This document shows positions 8,702-17,397 of a stretch of DNA of 64,000 nucleotides, piece by piece. Within the stretch, counting starts at the first letter, position 1; each line of letters begins with the position of its first letter. The stretch covers positions 3,410,001-3,474,000 of the forward strand of contig NZ_JAATJK010000001.1 in NCBI RefSeq assembly GCF_011927785.1. The letters run 5' to 3'. Origin of the DNA: Micromonospora profundi (GTDB taxonomy: Bacteria; Actinomycetota; Actinomycetes; Mycobacteriales; Micromonosporaceae). The position numbers were made by a program, and so were the translations under genes. The notes beneath the pieces were generated by a model. It saw only the letters and a list, made by a program, of their open reading frames with translations, did not search any database and was not told where the DNA came from.

Positions 8702-8999
8702 ACGGGACGGTCAAACGAGTTATGTGCAGAAGAATTCGCCCCGGCGACGTGGGACCGTGTATGCCAATCAGGGCACCGGGCCCCAGATCATTAACACGGT
8801 GCCACGAAAGCACCGCTCCGGCATGGACACGAAGGCGCTTCTTGTGATCCTGGCGGCCGACGTCGTGTACTTCTTCTTTGGAATGCTGACGTACACGGGC
8901 GAGAACACCGCAGGCGACACATGGCGTGCCGTGATCTTCTTGGCGCTTCTGCTCGCCACTGCGGGCATAGTTCGCCGGTGGTTGCGGCGGCGCGTCTGA
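8679..8999 (+). CDS. Small two-helix membrane protein with N-terminal sharing motif
   Basis: 106 aa, starting inside the end of the nucleosidase gene (23-nt overlap, GAGGAG upstream), so the two are almost certainly co-translated. Residues about 16-38 carry VQKNSP, GTVYANQG and QII, nearly identical to the nucleosidase tail. Two hydrophobic helices follow (ALLVILAADVVYFFFGMLTY and AVIFLALLLATAGIV) and an Arg-rich end (RRWLRRRV) suggests the C-terminus stays cytoplasmic. I know no named family. I infer a membrane partner that recruits or regulates the nucleosidase through the shared motif; it could instead be the pore or sensor. Confidence 0.7.
   Translation: MDPSKGTERDGQTSYVQKNSPRRRGTVYANQGTGPQIINTVPRKHRSGMDTKALLVILAADVVYFFFGMLTYTGENTAGDTWRAVIFLALLLATAGIVRRWLRRRV
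8724..8792 (+). repeat. Shared protein motif, copy in membrane protein
   Basis: Encodes the 23-residue partner of the motif at 8585-8650: VQKNSP, an Arg-rich insert one residue longer, GTVYANQG, then QII. About 18 positions are identical. Confidence 0.75.
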
Positions 9000-9092
9000 T
9001 CTGCCCGACCCGATTGGCGATCAATGCAAGACGGGCCGAGCGGTCCGTGAAGCCGAACGGATGCCTTCCACCCCTCATCAAGGAGGACGCCA

Positions 9093-10496
9093 ATGGATGC
9101 GTTAGCAACGGGTGCCCATACGGGTCCGGAAGCGCGCTTGCTGTCAAGAGTCTCGTCGCGGGCCGCAGTCCTCAGCATTACTCTTGCACTGGCCGGCTGT
9201 GGCAGCTCACCGGCGACCGAGCCGGAACCCCCCGCGAACACGGGAAGCGCTCCCGCCTCCGGTGCGCCTGCACCGGCCACCAGTACGTCGCTGCCCGCGC
9301 CGTCGGCCGCAGCGCCACCGCCTGGGACCGTGCTGGCCCACGTGAACGGGCCTGGCCGACTGAACGTGATCGCGAACGTGCAAGGGCGCGGATTCGACGT
9401 CGTCAGCAGTGTGCTCCAAGGCGGCAACGACATGTCGACGCTTCAGGCGCACGATGTAGACGGCACACCGATGGGCAAGCTCTCTCCCGGCTCCTTCACC
9501 GGCGAATGCGGCGCTGCGGATGTCATCACCCACGGCCGACGGCTGATCATTACCCTGCTCATCAAGACGGTTCCTGCCGCCGGTATCACCCAGGCGACCC
9601 ACTCGCTCGAAATGAACGCCTGGGACGCCACGTCGGGAGCGCAGGTATGGTCTGCCACGCCAGTGGAACCGTCGCCGGAGTCGCTGTCATGCCAGGCGTA
9701 CGACGGAAACCTGCAGGGCGTCTCGACCACGCTGGACGGCAGTTGGGGCGTCATGCTGTGGCCGCCCCAAAGGTTCGCCATCGACCTCCGCAATGGTCAG
9801 CTGTACCCACGCGACGACTTGCTCGGCACGATCGGCAACTACGTCACTGTGGGAACCGACCACACGGTCTACGACGGTAAGCCGAACACGGTGAATATGA
9901 CTATCCCGGGCGAGTGGAAAATACTCGGCACCTTCAAGGCCGGGAACTCCGAGCTCGGCACGCTTGACCTCGCCCGAACCGGAAGCATGGCAAGTACTGG
10001 TTCGTCGTACACCGGTTCATCGGGGCAGCGTACGTTGTCGACGCCCGACGGTACGACCATCGTTAGCCTCGTGGGAAATTCATCCAAGGGAGTGCCGGAC
10101 GCGATCAAGGCATACCGGCTCCCATCCGCTCAGCCGCTATGGGCCCTCAAGACTCCGAAGTACTTCACCGACTCCATCCATGCGATCAACTCGTCAATCG
10201 TCCTAGTCAACCGGGCTCGGACCGGAGCAGCCAACGACAGCGTAGAGTACATGGCCGTCGATGTGAGGACGGGCAAGGTTGTGTGGTCGCAGAAGATAGC
10301 CGGCCTGTCGACCTGCCTCCTAACGGCTCGCCAGATCCTGATCCGGGTAAACGGACAGTTCGCGACCCTGGACGCGGCTACTGGCAAACAGCTGTCATAT
10401 CAGGACGGAGCTAGCAGCTGTCCTGACATCGTCGCGCCCGGCCTCACCGGCGTTGGCCGCGACGAGATGGACGTTGTGCAACTCATGAGTCCTTGA
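9093..10496 (+). CDS. Lipoprotein with PQQ/WD-like beta-propeller repeats
   Basis: 467 aa with AAGGAGG at 9080-9086 before ATG 9093. A signal peptide ends in a lipobox (LALAGC, Cys at about residue 36), followed by a Pro/Ser/Ala-rich spacer (to about 80). The rest looks like a beta-propeller: repeated Asp-x-x-Thr-Gly-plus-Trp blades such as WDATSGAQVWSA, VDVRTGKVVWSQ and LDAATGKQL, as in PQQ-like repeat proteins. It should be a lipid-anchored surface protein binding a ligand or partner; no enzymatic residue is evident. It stands alone, convergent with the hydrolase gene at 10666. Confidence 0.72.
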   Translation: MDALATGAHTGPEARLLSRVSSRAAVLSITLALAGCGSSPATEPEPPANTGSAPASGAPAPATSTSLPAPSAAAPPPGTVLAHVNGPGRLNVIANVQGRGFDVVSSVLQGGNDMSTLQAHDVDGTPMGKLSPGSFTGECGAADVITHGRRLIITLLIKTVPAAGITQATHSLEMNAWDATSGAQVWSATPVEPSPESLSCQAYDGNLQGVSTTLDGSWGVMLWPPQRFAIDLRNGQLYPRDDLLGTIGNYVTVGTDHTVYDGKPNTVNMTIPGEWKILGTFKAGNSELGTLDLARTGSMASTGSSYTGSSGQRTLSTPDGTTIVSLVGNSSKGVPDAIKAYRLPSAQPLWALKTPKYFTDSIHAINSSIVLVNRARTGAANDSVEYMAVDVRTGKVVWSQKIAGLSTCLLTARQILIRVNGQFATLDAATGKQLSYQDGASSCPDIVAPGLTGVGRDEMDVVQLMSP

Positions 10497-10665
10497 CAGT
10501 GGGATCCCCGCTGTAACGGCGGCGGCACCACCCAGCCAGGCCAATTCGCTCGAGCCGACAGCCCGCATGGCAGGTGCCTCGAGGATCGGCGGTGAGGCGC
10601 CTTGCCAGCGGCCCACACTGTTCTGTGGCCCAGTTTGAGGCCGAGGCGCTGCAGAACAGACCCAG

Positions 10666-11727
10666 CTATCCCAACGATGCGCCTAGGTTCATCATGAATG
10701 GAACCGGATCTATGGCCGCTTCCGCACTGGTATCACCGTTGACGTGGACCTCGAAGTGCAGGTGCGGCCCTGACGAATGGCCGGTCGAGCCGACGACACC
10801 GATGGGCTGGCCGACCACGACGTGGTCGCCGACCTCGACCCGCGGTGGTTTGTCCATGTGGCAGTACCGGGTGATGATCCCGCCGTCGTGATCGATGTCT
10901 ACGTACCAGCCGCAGCCGCTGGTAAGGCCCGGGTCCCCGTCACGATCGCAGCCCCAGTTGCTGCCGTCGCGGTTGTCGATGGCGTTGCAGCGTACCCGGC
11001 TGACGATGCCCGCGGATGCGGCTCGAATGACGGTACCGCGTGGTGCGCTGAGGTCCACGCCGTCGTGACCGGGCCGGCCAGCGGTACGAAAGCCCGAGCC
11101 GACAGGCGCGAGGACTGGCTGGGTCCAGGGCCCGCTGGCGCCGCAGCTGGCCAGCCGCCCAGTTGGCAGTGAACTCTCGCCGCTGGTGATCGTGCCGACG
11201 AGCTGAGTCGCTTCCGGCTCCCACTTGGCGTACGCGTCGGGATAGGCACTGACCTGCACACGTTGGGCTGCCTCGGTAAGCGGCATGGTCTGCCAGCCGG
11301 GGATCGTCAACAACTTGGCGTAGAACCTACCGGCGGCGTAGGTGGGGTCGAGGAGTTGCGCGACGGTTCCCCATCCTTGGCTGGGTCGTTGCTGGAACAG
11401 TCCGACGGAATCCCGGTCGCCGCCGGGAAGGTTGCGTAGCGTCGATTCCTGCATCGCGGTGGCGACGGCGATCACCCACCCCCGACTGGGCACGCCCTTG
11501 CTGGTTCCGGCGGCGGCGATGACGGCAGCGTTGGCTACCTGATTGCGATCCCATTGGCCGACAGCGGGCCACCCACCGGGCGGCGCTGGGGCGAGCGTTC
11601 GGCCGGGTGCCGCACCAGAGCCGCAGCCGGCAGCAGAGCCTCCCAGCAGGAGGCTGGTGCCCGCGAGGCAGACGAATACCACCGTGACGACGGCAGCGAG
11701 CAGGGTGGCGAGCATTCGACGACTCAC
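10666..11727 (-). CDS. Cell-wall hydrolase: lysozyme-like domain plus M23 endopeptidase
   Basis: 353 aa from a GTG at 11727. It has an N-terminal membrane/signal segment (LLAAVVTVVFVCLAGTSLLL). A lysozyme/transglycosylase-like region follows at about 65-150 (ATAMQESTLRNLPGGD, then SVGLFQQRPSQGWG, with the catalytic Glu in MQES). The C-terminal M23/LytM domain has intact zinc ligands: GHDGVDLSAP (about 217-226) and GPHLHFEVHVNG (about 318-330). VirB1-type wall hydrolases open peptidoglycan for conjugation machinery in Gram-positive ICEs, and I infer that role here. A 19-codon upstream frame overlaps the start by 4 nt. Confidence 0.85.
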   Translation of the reverse strand: MSRRMLATLLAAVVTVVFVCLAGTSLLLGGSAAGCGSGAAPGRTLAPAPPGGWPAVGQWDRNQVANAAVIAAAGTSKGVPSRGWVIAVATAMQESTLRNLPGGDRDSVGLFQQRPSQGWGTVAQLLDPTYAAGRFYAKLLTIPGWQTMPLTEAAQRVQVSAYPDAYAKWEPEATQLVGTITSGESSLPTGRLASCGASGPWTQPVLAPVGSGFRTAGRPGHDGVDLSAPRGTVIRAASAGIVSRVRCNAIDNRDGSNWGCDRDGDPGLTSGCGWYVDIDHDGGIITRYCHMDKPPRVEVGDHVVVGQPIGVVGSTGHSSGPHLHFEVHVNGDTSAEAAIDPVPFMMNLGASLG

Positions 11728-11783
11728 CGCCGGCTCCAGCGCTCAGGTCGCCTGGTGGTGCGGAGACGTGTCTTGATGGTCAT
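11724..11783 (-). CDS. 19-aa basic leader peptide coupled to the wall hydrolase
   Basis: ATG at 11783 is preceded by GGAGGAA (about 4 bases before it). The peptide is very basic (MTIKTRLRTTRR, then PERWSRR) and its TGA overlaps the hydrolase GTG as GTGA. This is the best ribosome site in the region, while the hydrolase GTG has none of its own. That suggests the short frame is translated to deliver ribosomes to the downstream gene. The peptide itself may have no function. Confidence 0.5.
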   Translation of the reverse strand: MTIKTRLRTTRRPERWSRR

Positions 11784-12197
11784 GTTTCCTCCACTGGTGA
11801 GCAGTCGCCGCGCGCCAAGGGGCTGACCCGGCGCGTCCGGTGAGTCGAAGGGGTCTGGCGCTGCGACGAGCAGGTCTACAAACGCAAATAGGGCCGCATA
11901 TGCGGCACCAGGAGGTACAAATCGGGTTCGATCGGGCGGGCATCGACAGCGGGGGACAGGCCGGACGCAGATCCCGGGCAGGCTGAGCAGGATTGGTTCG
12001 GCGGATCAGGCCTCGGCGGGAGTCCATGGGCGCGGGGACCAGGCGGGTCGCCCTTCGACCTCGAGAAATGAGTCCGTCCAAGGTGTGGCCCCGCGCCGGC
12101 TCCCTCTGCCCCTCTGCAGAAGTGAGGCAGACGCCCCACAACCGGGACAGAGGGGTACCGGCCGGGACCGACATGCGGAGCCAGCGCTTCTTGAGAC
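11784..12197. other. Intergenic region, no gene recognised
   Basis: About 410 bp between the DUF2637 gene and the leader peptide. Frames are open on both strands simply because of the GC bias, but none has a plausible start, ribosome site or protein-like composition. Confidence 0.4.
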
Positions 12198-13175
12198 TCA
12201 GGACCCAGGGGTCGAGGGTGCCGCTGACGCTTCGGGCGAACTGTCGTGGCTCCCGTTGTGGGAGGCCAGTTCGGCCAGCCGGCGGGCGATCGGGACGGGG
12301 TGGTCGAGCATGCCGACCTGGCCGGCGCGCCGGATCGCCTGGACTGAGCGCACATCGAAGTCGTGTCGCTGCCCGAGGGCACGGAGGTCGGTCTCGCCGT
12401 CCTTCATGTCCGCCCAGACGGCCTGCCAACGACGGTAGCGGTCGGCATTCACGGGGATGCGGCGGATCAGGTCGATCGGCCACGGCTGCTCGAGGTCTTC
12501 GCCGGGCCCGTGGTCATCGCCGTCGGGCCGCGACACGTCAGGGTCATCCCGCGACACGTCGGGAGCGTGTCGCGAAACGTCGTCCGGCCGGTTGTCGTCG
12601 TCCGGCGCTCGCCCTGCGATCTCGGGCTCGGTGTGGTGTCGCTCGCCGCTCGCCTGCGGCTCAGCCGTGTCATCACGTCGCAACGAGTCGTCAACGGGGT
12701 GTTCGAGCATCCGCGACAGCATTTTGATCGCGGCGATGAGCGCGACAGCGGGCCAGCCGGCGATGATCCGGGCGATGACGTCGTCCTCAGCGATGAGGAT
12801 GTTCGCACCGAGGCTGACGACACCGCCGGCGGCGAGGGCGATCCACGGGAACGCGCCCGAGGGGCGGCCGGCCCGCCGGTCGGCGAGGATCGCCAAGGTG
12901 GCGACGACCTCGATGCCGTCGACCGTCAGCGGGAAGGCGTGTGCCTTCCAGCCGTGCTCCCCGCGCGATTCGGCGAGTTCGCGGAGGTGGTCGTAGCTGA
13001 CCGCACCGGCGACACCCGCCAGTCCGAGGGTGGTCAGGGTGGCTGCAGTGGTGATGACGAGGTCAGTCAGGGACCGTCCCGGTCCGACCGGGCGGGCGGT
13101 TCGCCGAAGTACGACGTCGATTGCCGTGACGGCGATGGCGACGGCGATGCCCACGAGGACGAGTCGGATGTCCAT
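12198..13175 (-). CDS. DUF2637-type membrane protein (Spd-like)
   Basis: 325 aa. The N-terminal half has four hydrophobic segments (LVLVGIAVAIAVTAIDVVL; LVITTAATLTTLGLAGVAGA; IEVVATLAILA; IALAAGGVVSLGANILIA). The Leu/Ala pattern and the PLTVDGIEVVATLA motif are characteristic of DUF2637 proteins, found in actinomycete plasmids and ICEs and associated with conjugal spread. The C-terminal half is soluble: an acidic linker with a short repeat (PDVSRDDPDVSRPD, mirrored by about 12-bp direct repeats near 12528-12580), then a helical region. Its ATG overlaps the TGA of the upstream 83-aa gene by one base. Confidence 0.78.
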   Translation of the reverse strand: MDIRLVLVGIAVAIAVTAIDVVLRRTARPVGPGRSLTDLVITTAATLTTLGLAGVAGAVSYDHLRELAESRGEHGWKAHAFPLTVDGIEVVATLAILADRRAGRPSGAFPWIALAAGGVVSLGANILIAEDDVIARIIAGWPAVALIAAIKMLSRMLEHPVDDSLRRDDTAEPQASGERHHTEPEIAGRAPDDDNRPDDVSRHAPDVSRDDPDVSRPDGDDHGPGEDLEQPWPIDLIRRIPVNADRYRRWQAVWADMKDGETDLRALGQRHDFDVRSVQAIRRAGQVGMLDHPVPIARRLAELASHNGSHDSSPEASAAPSTPGS

Positions 13176-13426
13176 CAGCGACCCGCCCGTCGTCGCGACG
13201 GTGCGGCCCCGATGTCACGGGTCGGTCGGGTGAGGCTGCGTGAAGTGTCGAGTGTCGTGACATACCCCTGTCGGGCGATCGTCCAAGCGACGACGTCCAC
13301 CGCGGGGCCGCTGTCCTCCTGGCGGCCCGAAGTTGTACCGGCGGCCTGTCCATACGGGGTCGCGGAGGTAAGCAGGCCGGGCGCGATGGTGACGAGTTGG
13401 CCACGCGTTCGGGTGTTCAATCGCAT
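13175..13426 (-). CDS. Hypothetical 83-aa protein coupled to DUF2637 gene
   Basis: ATG at 13426 has GGAAGG upstream; its TGA shares one base with the DUF2637 ATG (TGATG). The protein is basic with a Thr/Ser-rich middle (LVTIAPGLLTSATPYGQAA) and an Arg-rich end. No transmembrane helix or recognised domain. Coupling suggests it acts with the DUF2637 protein. It could also be a translational relay with little function. Confidence 0.5.
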   Translation of the reverse strand: MRLNTRTRGQLVTIAPGLLTSATPYGQAAGTTSGRQEDSGPAVDVVAWTIARQGYVTTLDTSRSLTRPTRDIGAAPSRRRAGR

Positions 13427-13556
13427 CAGGTTGCGCCTTCCAGAAGGGCGGTGCCGGCGCCTCCAGGGCGCCGGCACCGCACATCGGTGTGATCCGGCGC
13501 CCAGGGGCGCACCTGGTGGTGCGTCACCCCGGGTGCGGGCGTGGAGAACGCGGTCG

Positions 13557-14360
13557 TCAGTCGGTGCTTAAGTCGTACTCGCGGTGGTGGACGGGCACCA
13601 CGTCGACCCCGCGGATCTTGTCGATGTGGGCGCGTGCGACCTCGAGGCGGTCCAGGTCGTTCGCTACGACGTCGACCGCGACGGAGATGGCGCCTCGTGG
13701 GTCGAGGGCCTTGACTTCGACGACGAGTGGCACCACGAAGACGATCCGATAGTGGGAACCTCGCTCTCCGCTGACGTTGCTGGTCGGCGGCGTCTCGCCG
13801 GGCGCGCGCAGCCGCAGCTGCCACTGTTTGGTCGGGTGGACGGATGCGTCCCGTAGGCAACGAAGTTCGACGCGGAGGAGGCGCTCTGCGGCGGTTACGG
13901 CCTCGTCGCTGCTGGCCGCGTCCGTCTCGATGGCAAGCGGGGTGTGGACGGTGGCTTCGAAGTGGGTCCGCAGTGGCGGGGGCATGGTCAGGTAGCGCAG
14001 GGCGTCGTTCGCGTCCGGAACGGTCAATGCTCCGGTGTTGACCGCGAAGATGATCCAGCGTCGAACCAGGTCGACGAACTGCCGGTAGCGTTCCTCGATG
14101 GCCGCGCTGCTGTCGCGGATCTCGTGATCGGCCAAGGTGAGTGCGCCGCGAAGCGCGGCGATCAGATCGGTGTCGGCTTGCCGGACGAGGACCATCTGTT
14201 GGGCGACGAGGTCGGCGGCGACGCGGACAGCGTCCACGTCGGGGGCGACGGTGCGGGAGTGCTGGAAGCCGGCATACAGCAGGTCGAGGATCTCCTCGGC
14301 GCCCCAACGGGCCTGCTGCACCACGGTGGCGGCGGCCGAGTCAGTGGGTGGGTTGATCAC
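13557..14360 (-). CDS. Hypothetical helical protein
   Basis: 267 aa from a GTG at 14360, chosen because AGGAGGGG lies 9 bases before it; an alternative ATG at 14393 overlaps the DUF4192 stop as ATGA. Mostly alpha-helical (EEILDLLYAGFQHSRTVAP, VAADLVAQQMVLVRQADTDL), with a beta-rich C-terminal third (YRIVFVVPLVVEVKALD). No motif I recognise. It lies in the same transcription unit as the DUF4192 gene and probably belongs to the ICE accessory set. Confidence 0.6.
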   Translation of the reverse strand: MINPPTDSAAATVVQQARWGAEEILDLLYAGFQHSRTVAPDVDAVRVAADLVAQQMVLVRQADTDLIAALRGALTLADHEIRDSSAAIEERYRQFVDLVRRWIIFAVNTGALTVPDANDALRYLTMPPPLRTHFEATVHTPLAIETDAASSDEAVTAAERLLRVELRCLRDASVHPTKQWQLRLRAPGETPPTSNVSGERGSHYRIVFVVPLVVEVKALDPRGAISVAVDVVANDLDRLEVARAHIDKIRGVDVVPVHHREYDLSTD

Positions 14361-14389
14361 GGTGCTGCTCCCCTCCTGATCGCGGCGGA

Positions 14390-15373
14390 TCATGGGCGGT
14401 CGGTGTGCTGGGCAACCCAGGTCTGCCAGTCCTGAAGGACGGATGGGGGGATGCCCGCGCGGAGCCCGTCTAGGACGAGCAGTGCCATCCCGTAGTTCGG
14501 ATCGGCGGTCAGCGCGCGATGCGCCGCGATGTCGGCCAGCGCACCATTCCCCTGCAGCCAGGCGGTGAAGGCCAGCAGGCTGGCTGGCGCCGCGACCAGG
14601 TCCGGGTCGGCACGCCGGGTTAGGTCCCGCCACAGTTCGAGGTGCCACTCCTCGCGGCTGGCGGTCAGCCAGGCATGGTCCCGCACGGTGATGGTGCTGA
14701 GTAGCGTGGTGAGCCAGGCGACCTCGTCATCCGTGCACTGCTGGCCGCTCCGGTACCGGTTGGCCGCCTCCGTCAACGCTGCCTGTCCTTCGGCCTCGAT
14801 GGCGCTGAGACTGGCCGGTAGGTCCGCCAGCCGTCGGCGGGCGCGGTCGGTTGCTTCGGTCATGGCGGCACGGAGGGCACCGCCTGCGGGTGCGATGGAG
14901 GCCGCGAGGCTTGCGCGGTCCGCGAACGGACTGGATCCGGATACCACGGCCCGTACCGACAGTGGGCTGGCGACCGCGTCGTAGCGGGTGCCCTCGGGTG
15001 AGCAGCACGTCGGGTTGTCGCACAGGTAGGACCAGTACCTGCCATCGGTGACGCGTAGCGCGTCGTAAACCTGCAGGCCGGCGACGGTGAGTACCGCACG
15101 GGCAGCGTCGACCGCCGGTGTGGCGAGATCTTCCGGCCCGTAGGCGGCGATCACCACGTGGGTCGCTTGGACCTGGTCGAGGGCCGGCAACGCCTGTGCG
15201 ATGTCGTCCAGTCCAGCGGGCAGATCTCCCCGGGTGACAAGGGCGACCTTCGCCCCGGCGATCGCGATCAGGACGATGCTGTTTGTCGGGTGGAATCCGA
15301 CCAGGTGCGGCACGGCAGCGAGCATCTCTGCGGCCGAACGCACCGGCAGGATGGAGTTGTCGGGGCTGGTCAT
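14390..15373 (-). CDS. DUF4192 family protein
   Basis: 327 aa. It carries the DUF4192 hallmarks: an N-terminal PHLVGFHPTNSIVLIAI block, a middle VTDGRYWSYLCDNPTCCSPE block with three Cys, and a C-terminal tetratricopeptide-like part (LLAFTAWLQGNGALADIAAH). DUF4192 proteins are widespread in actinobacteria and very common on their mobile elements; the function is unknown. GGAAGGAAAC precedes the ATG. The stop overlaps the following gene's possible ATG. Confidence 0.85.
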   Translation of the reverse strand: MTSPDNSILPVRSAAEMLAAVPHLVGFHPTNSIVLIAIAGAKVALVTRGDLPAGLDDIAQALPALDQVQATHVVIAAYGPEDLATPAVDAARAVLTVAGLQVYDALRVTDGRYWSYLCDNPTCCSPEGTRYDAVASPLSVRAVVSGSSPFADRASLAASIAPAGGALRAAMTEATDRARRRLADLPASLSAIEAEGQAALTEAANRYRSGQQCTDDEVAWLTTLLSTITVRDHAWLTASREEWHLELWRDLTRRADPDLVAAPASLLAFTAWLQGNGALADIAAHRALTADPNYGMALLVLDGLRAGIPPSVLQDWQTWVAQHTDRP

Positions 15374-15627
15374 TGTGTTTCCTTCCGATTCGGATCCACC
15401 ACGCGAGAGCGGGTGGACTGGAGTGGGACTGCGCGGCCTGATCGAGTTCGGTCAGGTGTTGGCGGACGCGTATGGCTCCGCCGGGAGCGCGCCCGAGCGC
15501 GAGCGTGTGTTCCCGGTCCGGGTACGCATGGAGGTGCGCGTCGACGGCTGCGCGCAGAGGGATGCCTTGTCGCCGGACGAAGCCAGGCGAGCACGCCCCC
15601 GACGCACTGCCGTCGGCGCGAGCGGAA
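15374..15627. other. Intergenic region, no gene recognised
   Basis: About 250 bp, open in several frames by composition only; nothing with a plausible ribosome site or domain. Confidence 0.35.
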
Positions 15628-16041
15628 TCACGGCCGGGGCGGGGTGATCTCCACGTGCAGGTCCCCGGTGAACCCGGTGGCGAAGGTCATCCGGAGTCGG
15701 TTCATGTCCAGGCGCTGAATTTCTCGAAGTCCGTTGCGGTCGGTCATCCAGCGTGAGCAGCGCATGGCATTGCCGATTTCCGCGACGACCAGATCGAGGT
15801 CTGGCGCGATCGGCGGAATCGGATCCAGACCCAGGTGACGGCGGCTGTCGGCGGCCCAGATTTCGTCGGTAGTGATCCAGTGACCGTCGCGGTGTCGGAA
15901 CTCCACAGCGTCGGCGGGCGCGTTCTGTGCCCGGGCCAGGTCGAGCAGATAGGCCAGGTAGTCGGGGGCAGAGCCGCGCATGCGGCCCCAGGCACGGATG
16001 TACGGGTAGTCCTCGTTACGGCCAGAGGCGTCGTCAGTCAT
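15628..16041 (-). CDS. Hypothetical 137-aa protein
   Basis: ATG 16041 has GAAGGGA about 11 bases upstream. An acidic N-terminus (MTDDASGRNEDYPYIRAWG) is followed by a mixed alpha/beta domain (YLAYLLDLARAQNAPADAVE, then HWITTDEIWAA) and a beta-strand-rich end. The phrase with a Trp in a TDEIWAA context also occurs in the gene at 16771 (PTDDELWAAAR), so the two may be distant paralogues. No known family. Confidence 0.6.
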   Translation of the reverse strand: MTDDASGRNEDYPYIRAWGRMRGSAPDYLAYLLDLARAQNAPADAVEFRHRDGHWITTDEIWAADSRRHLGLDPIPPIAPDLDLVVAEIGNAMRCSRWMTDRNGLREIQRLDMNRLRMTFATGFTGDLHVEITPPRP

Positions 16042-16274
16042 CGAGGTTGGTCCCTTCAGAGCGAGCAGCCCGGGACCGCGAGCGGCGATCCCGGGCTGCA
16101 AGGTCGGCTTTTGTGTGCTGGCCGGCACCGCCCGCAGCCACGGCCGGGACGCAGCGCCTGGTCCTGCGATTGCACAGCGGGGCGGCATTCGCTTGGGCCA
16201 GTGGAGGGGGTGCGAGGTACCCCGTAGGTCTGGGCGTTCGGCTCACGGCACCTGCTACTGCTTGTTGCAGGCCG

Positions 16275-16778
16275 TCAGCGACGCCATGCTTCCTTGGCGC
16301 CCTCTACGCGGAGCGCTTCAACCGCGGCGACGACTGCAGCCTCGATCGTGTCGAACGATGCTGCGCGCGCCCCGCCGTCGATGTAGAGCGGGAAGTCGAC
16401 CCCGGTGGCGCGGTTGTGGACGCGTACGTACCAGCCGAATTTGCCGTCGGGTGGGGACAGGTAGCTGGTGGCGTTGACAGCCGGTGCATCGATGGCGACG
16501 ACGCACCGGGCACCGTCGGTCTGGTGGCGGCGGGCGGCCCACCCCTCCGGGACCAGCCGTTGCGCCTCAGGCAGATGCTCGTCAACGAGGTCGACGGAGT
16601 GGGCAATGTCCCGCTCGTTCTCCGCCGCGCACCGACGATGTTCGTGATCGGCGAAGCTGACCCACGTGCCGGACCCGGCATCGATGACGAGGTACGTTTC
16701 GCAGGCTTCACACCACGGCAGGCCGTGGCGCCGCAGTCTGCTGAGGGTCTGGCACCGCGAGCAGACGATGTCAGTCAT
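16275..16778 (-). CDS. Hypothetical protein with N-terminal zinc ribbon
   Basis: 167 aa. Two CxxC pairs (VCSRCQ at 4-9 and WCEACE at about 22-27) form a probable zinc ribbon, followed by a beta-rich domain (YLVIDAGSGTWVSF, GWYVRVHNRATG). The start ATG lies inside the last codons of the upstream gene (8-nt overlap), so it is co-translated. Likely nucleic-acid or protein binding by analogy with other zinc ribbons. Confidence 0.6.
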   Translation of the reverse strand: MTDIVCSRCQTLSRLRRHGLPWCEACETYLVIDAGSGTWVSFADHEHRRCAAENERDIAHSVDLVDEHLPEAQRLVPEGWAARRHQTDGARCVVAIDAPAVNATSYLSPPDGKFGWYVRVHNRATGVDFPLYIDGGARAASFDTIEAAVVAAVEALRVEGAKEAWRR

Positions 16779-17397
16779 GAACCTGACCCCGCGCTGGCTC
16801 CTCCTCCGCAGCATCCGACTGATCGTGGCCATGGACGTGGACTGGTAGGGGTGGGAAATTGCTGAGGCGTCCGTGCCCTTCGGCGACCTGCTCGATGGCC
16901 GCGATGATCAGGGCAGCGACCTCCGTCGGGCTGGTGTGGTCCGGCACCGCAATGGTCCAGACGCCGTCGTCCGGGCCAATATGGAACTCGCTCGTGTCGG
17001 CGACCGGCTCCCGATGATCGGGTCTTGCGAACCAGCCGGGGCCGGCGGTGACCGCCCAGCGGGCGTCCCCGTTCTGTTCGGTGTGTTGGCTTCCGGCGTA
17101 GATGGTGGCGGTATTCCCACCCGAGTTGTCGATGTGTGCGTGATGGCCATGTCTGACGATCTCGACGACCACGGCCTGCATGTCGAAGCGGGTGGGCTGC
17201 TGCCCGTCGTTGAAGGCGTCGCGCAGTTCGGCAAGCAGGCCGTCGTCGATCTGCTCCGGCAGCACGACACTCTGGCTACGTCGGGCGGCCGCCCACAGTT
17301 CGTCGTCGGTGGGCAGCGGGGTGCCGTTTCTAGCATTGATTTCACCCGCTGCCCTGACGAGCTCGAGCAGGTCGAGCCAGTTCGGGAAGGCGTTCAT
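16771..17397 (-). CDS. Hypothetical 208-aa protein
   Basis: An N-terminal helix region (NWLDLLELVRAAGEINARNG, PTDDELWAAARR) precedes a beta-sheet domain with many His residues (EIVRHGHHAHIDNSG, VHVHGHDQSD). ATG 17397 overlaps the DprA-like stop (17394) as ATGA, and its own end overlaps the zinc-ribbon gene. No named domain. The three genes form a tightly coupled cassette. Confidence 0.6.
   Translation of the reverse strand: MNAFPNWLDLLELVRAAGEINARNGTPLPTDDELWAAARRSQSVVLPEQIDDGLLAELRDAFNDGQQPTRFDMQAVVVEIVRHGHHAHIDNSGGNTATIYAGSQHTEQNGDARWAVTAGPGWFARPDHREPVADTSEFHIGPDDGVWTIAVPDHTSPTEVAALIIAAIEQVAEGHGRLSNFPPLPVHVHGHDQSDAAEEEPARGQVHD

Noticed and set aside
12528..12580. Short tandem repeats that could be regulatory
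   Set aside because: They encode the in-frame PDVSR-type repeat of the DUF2637 protein linker, which explains them.
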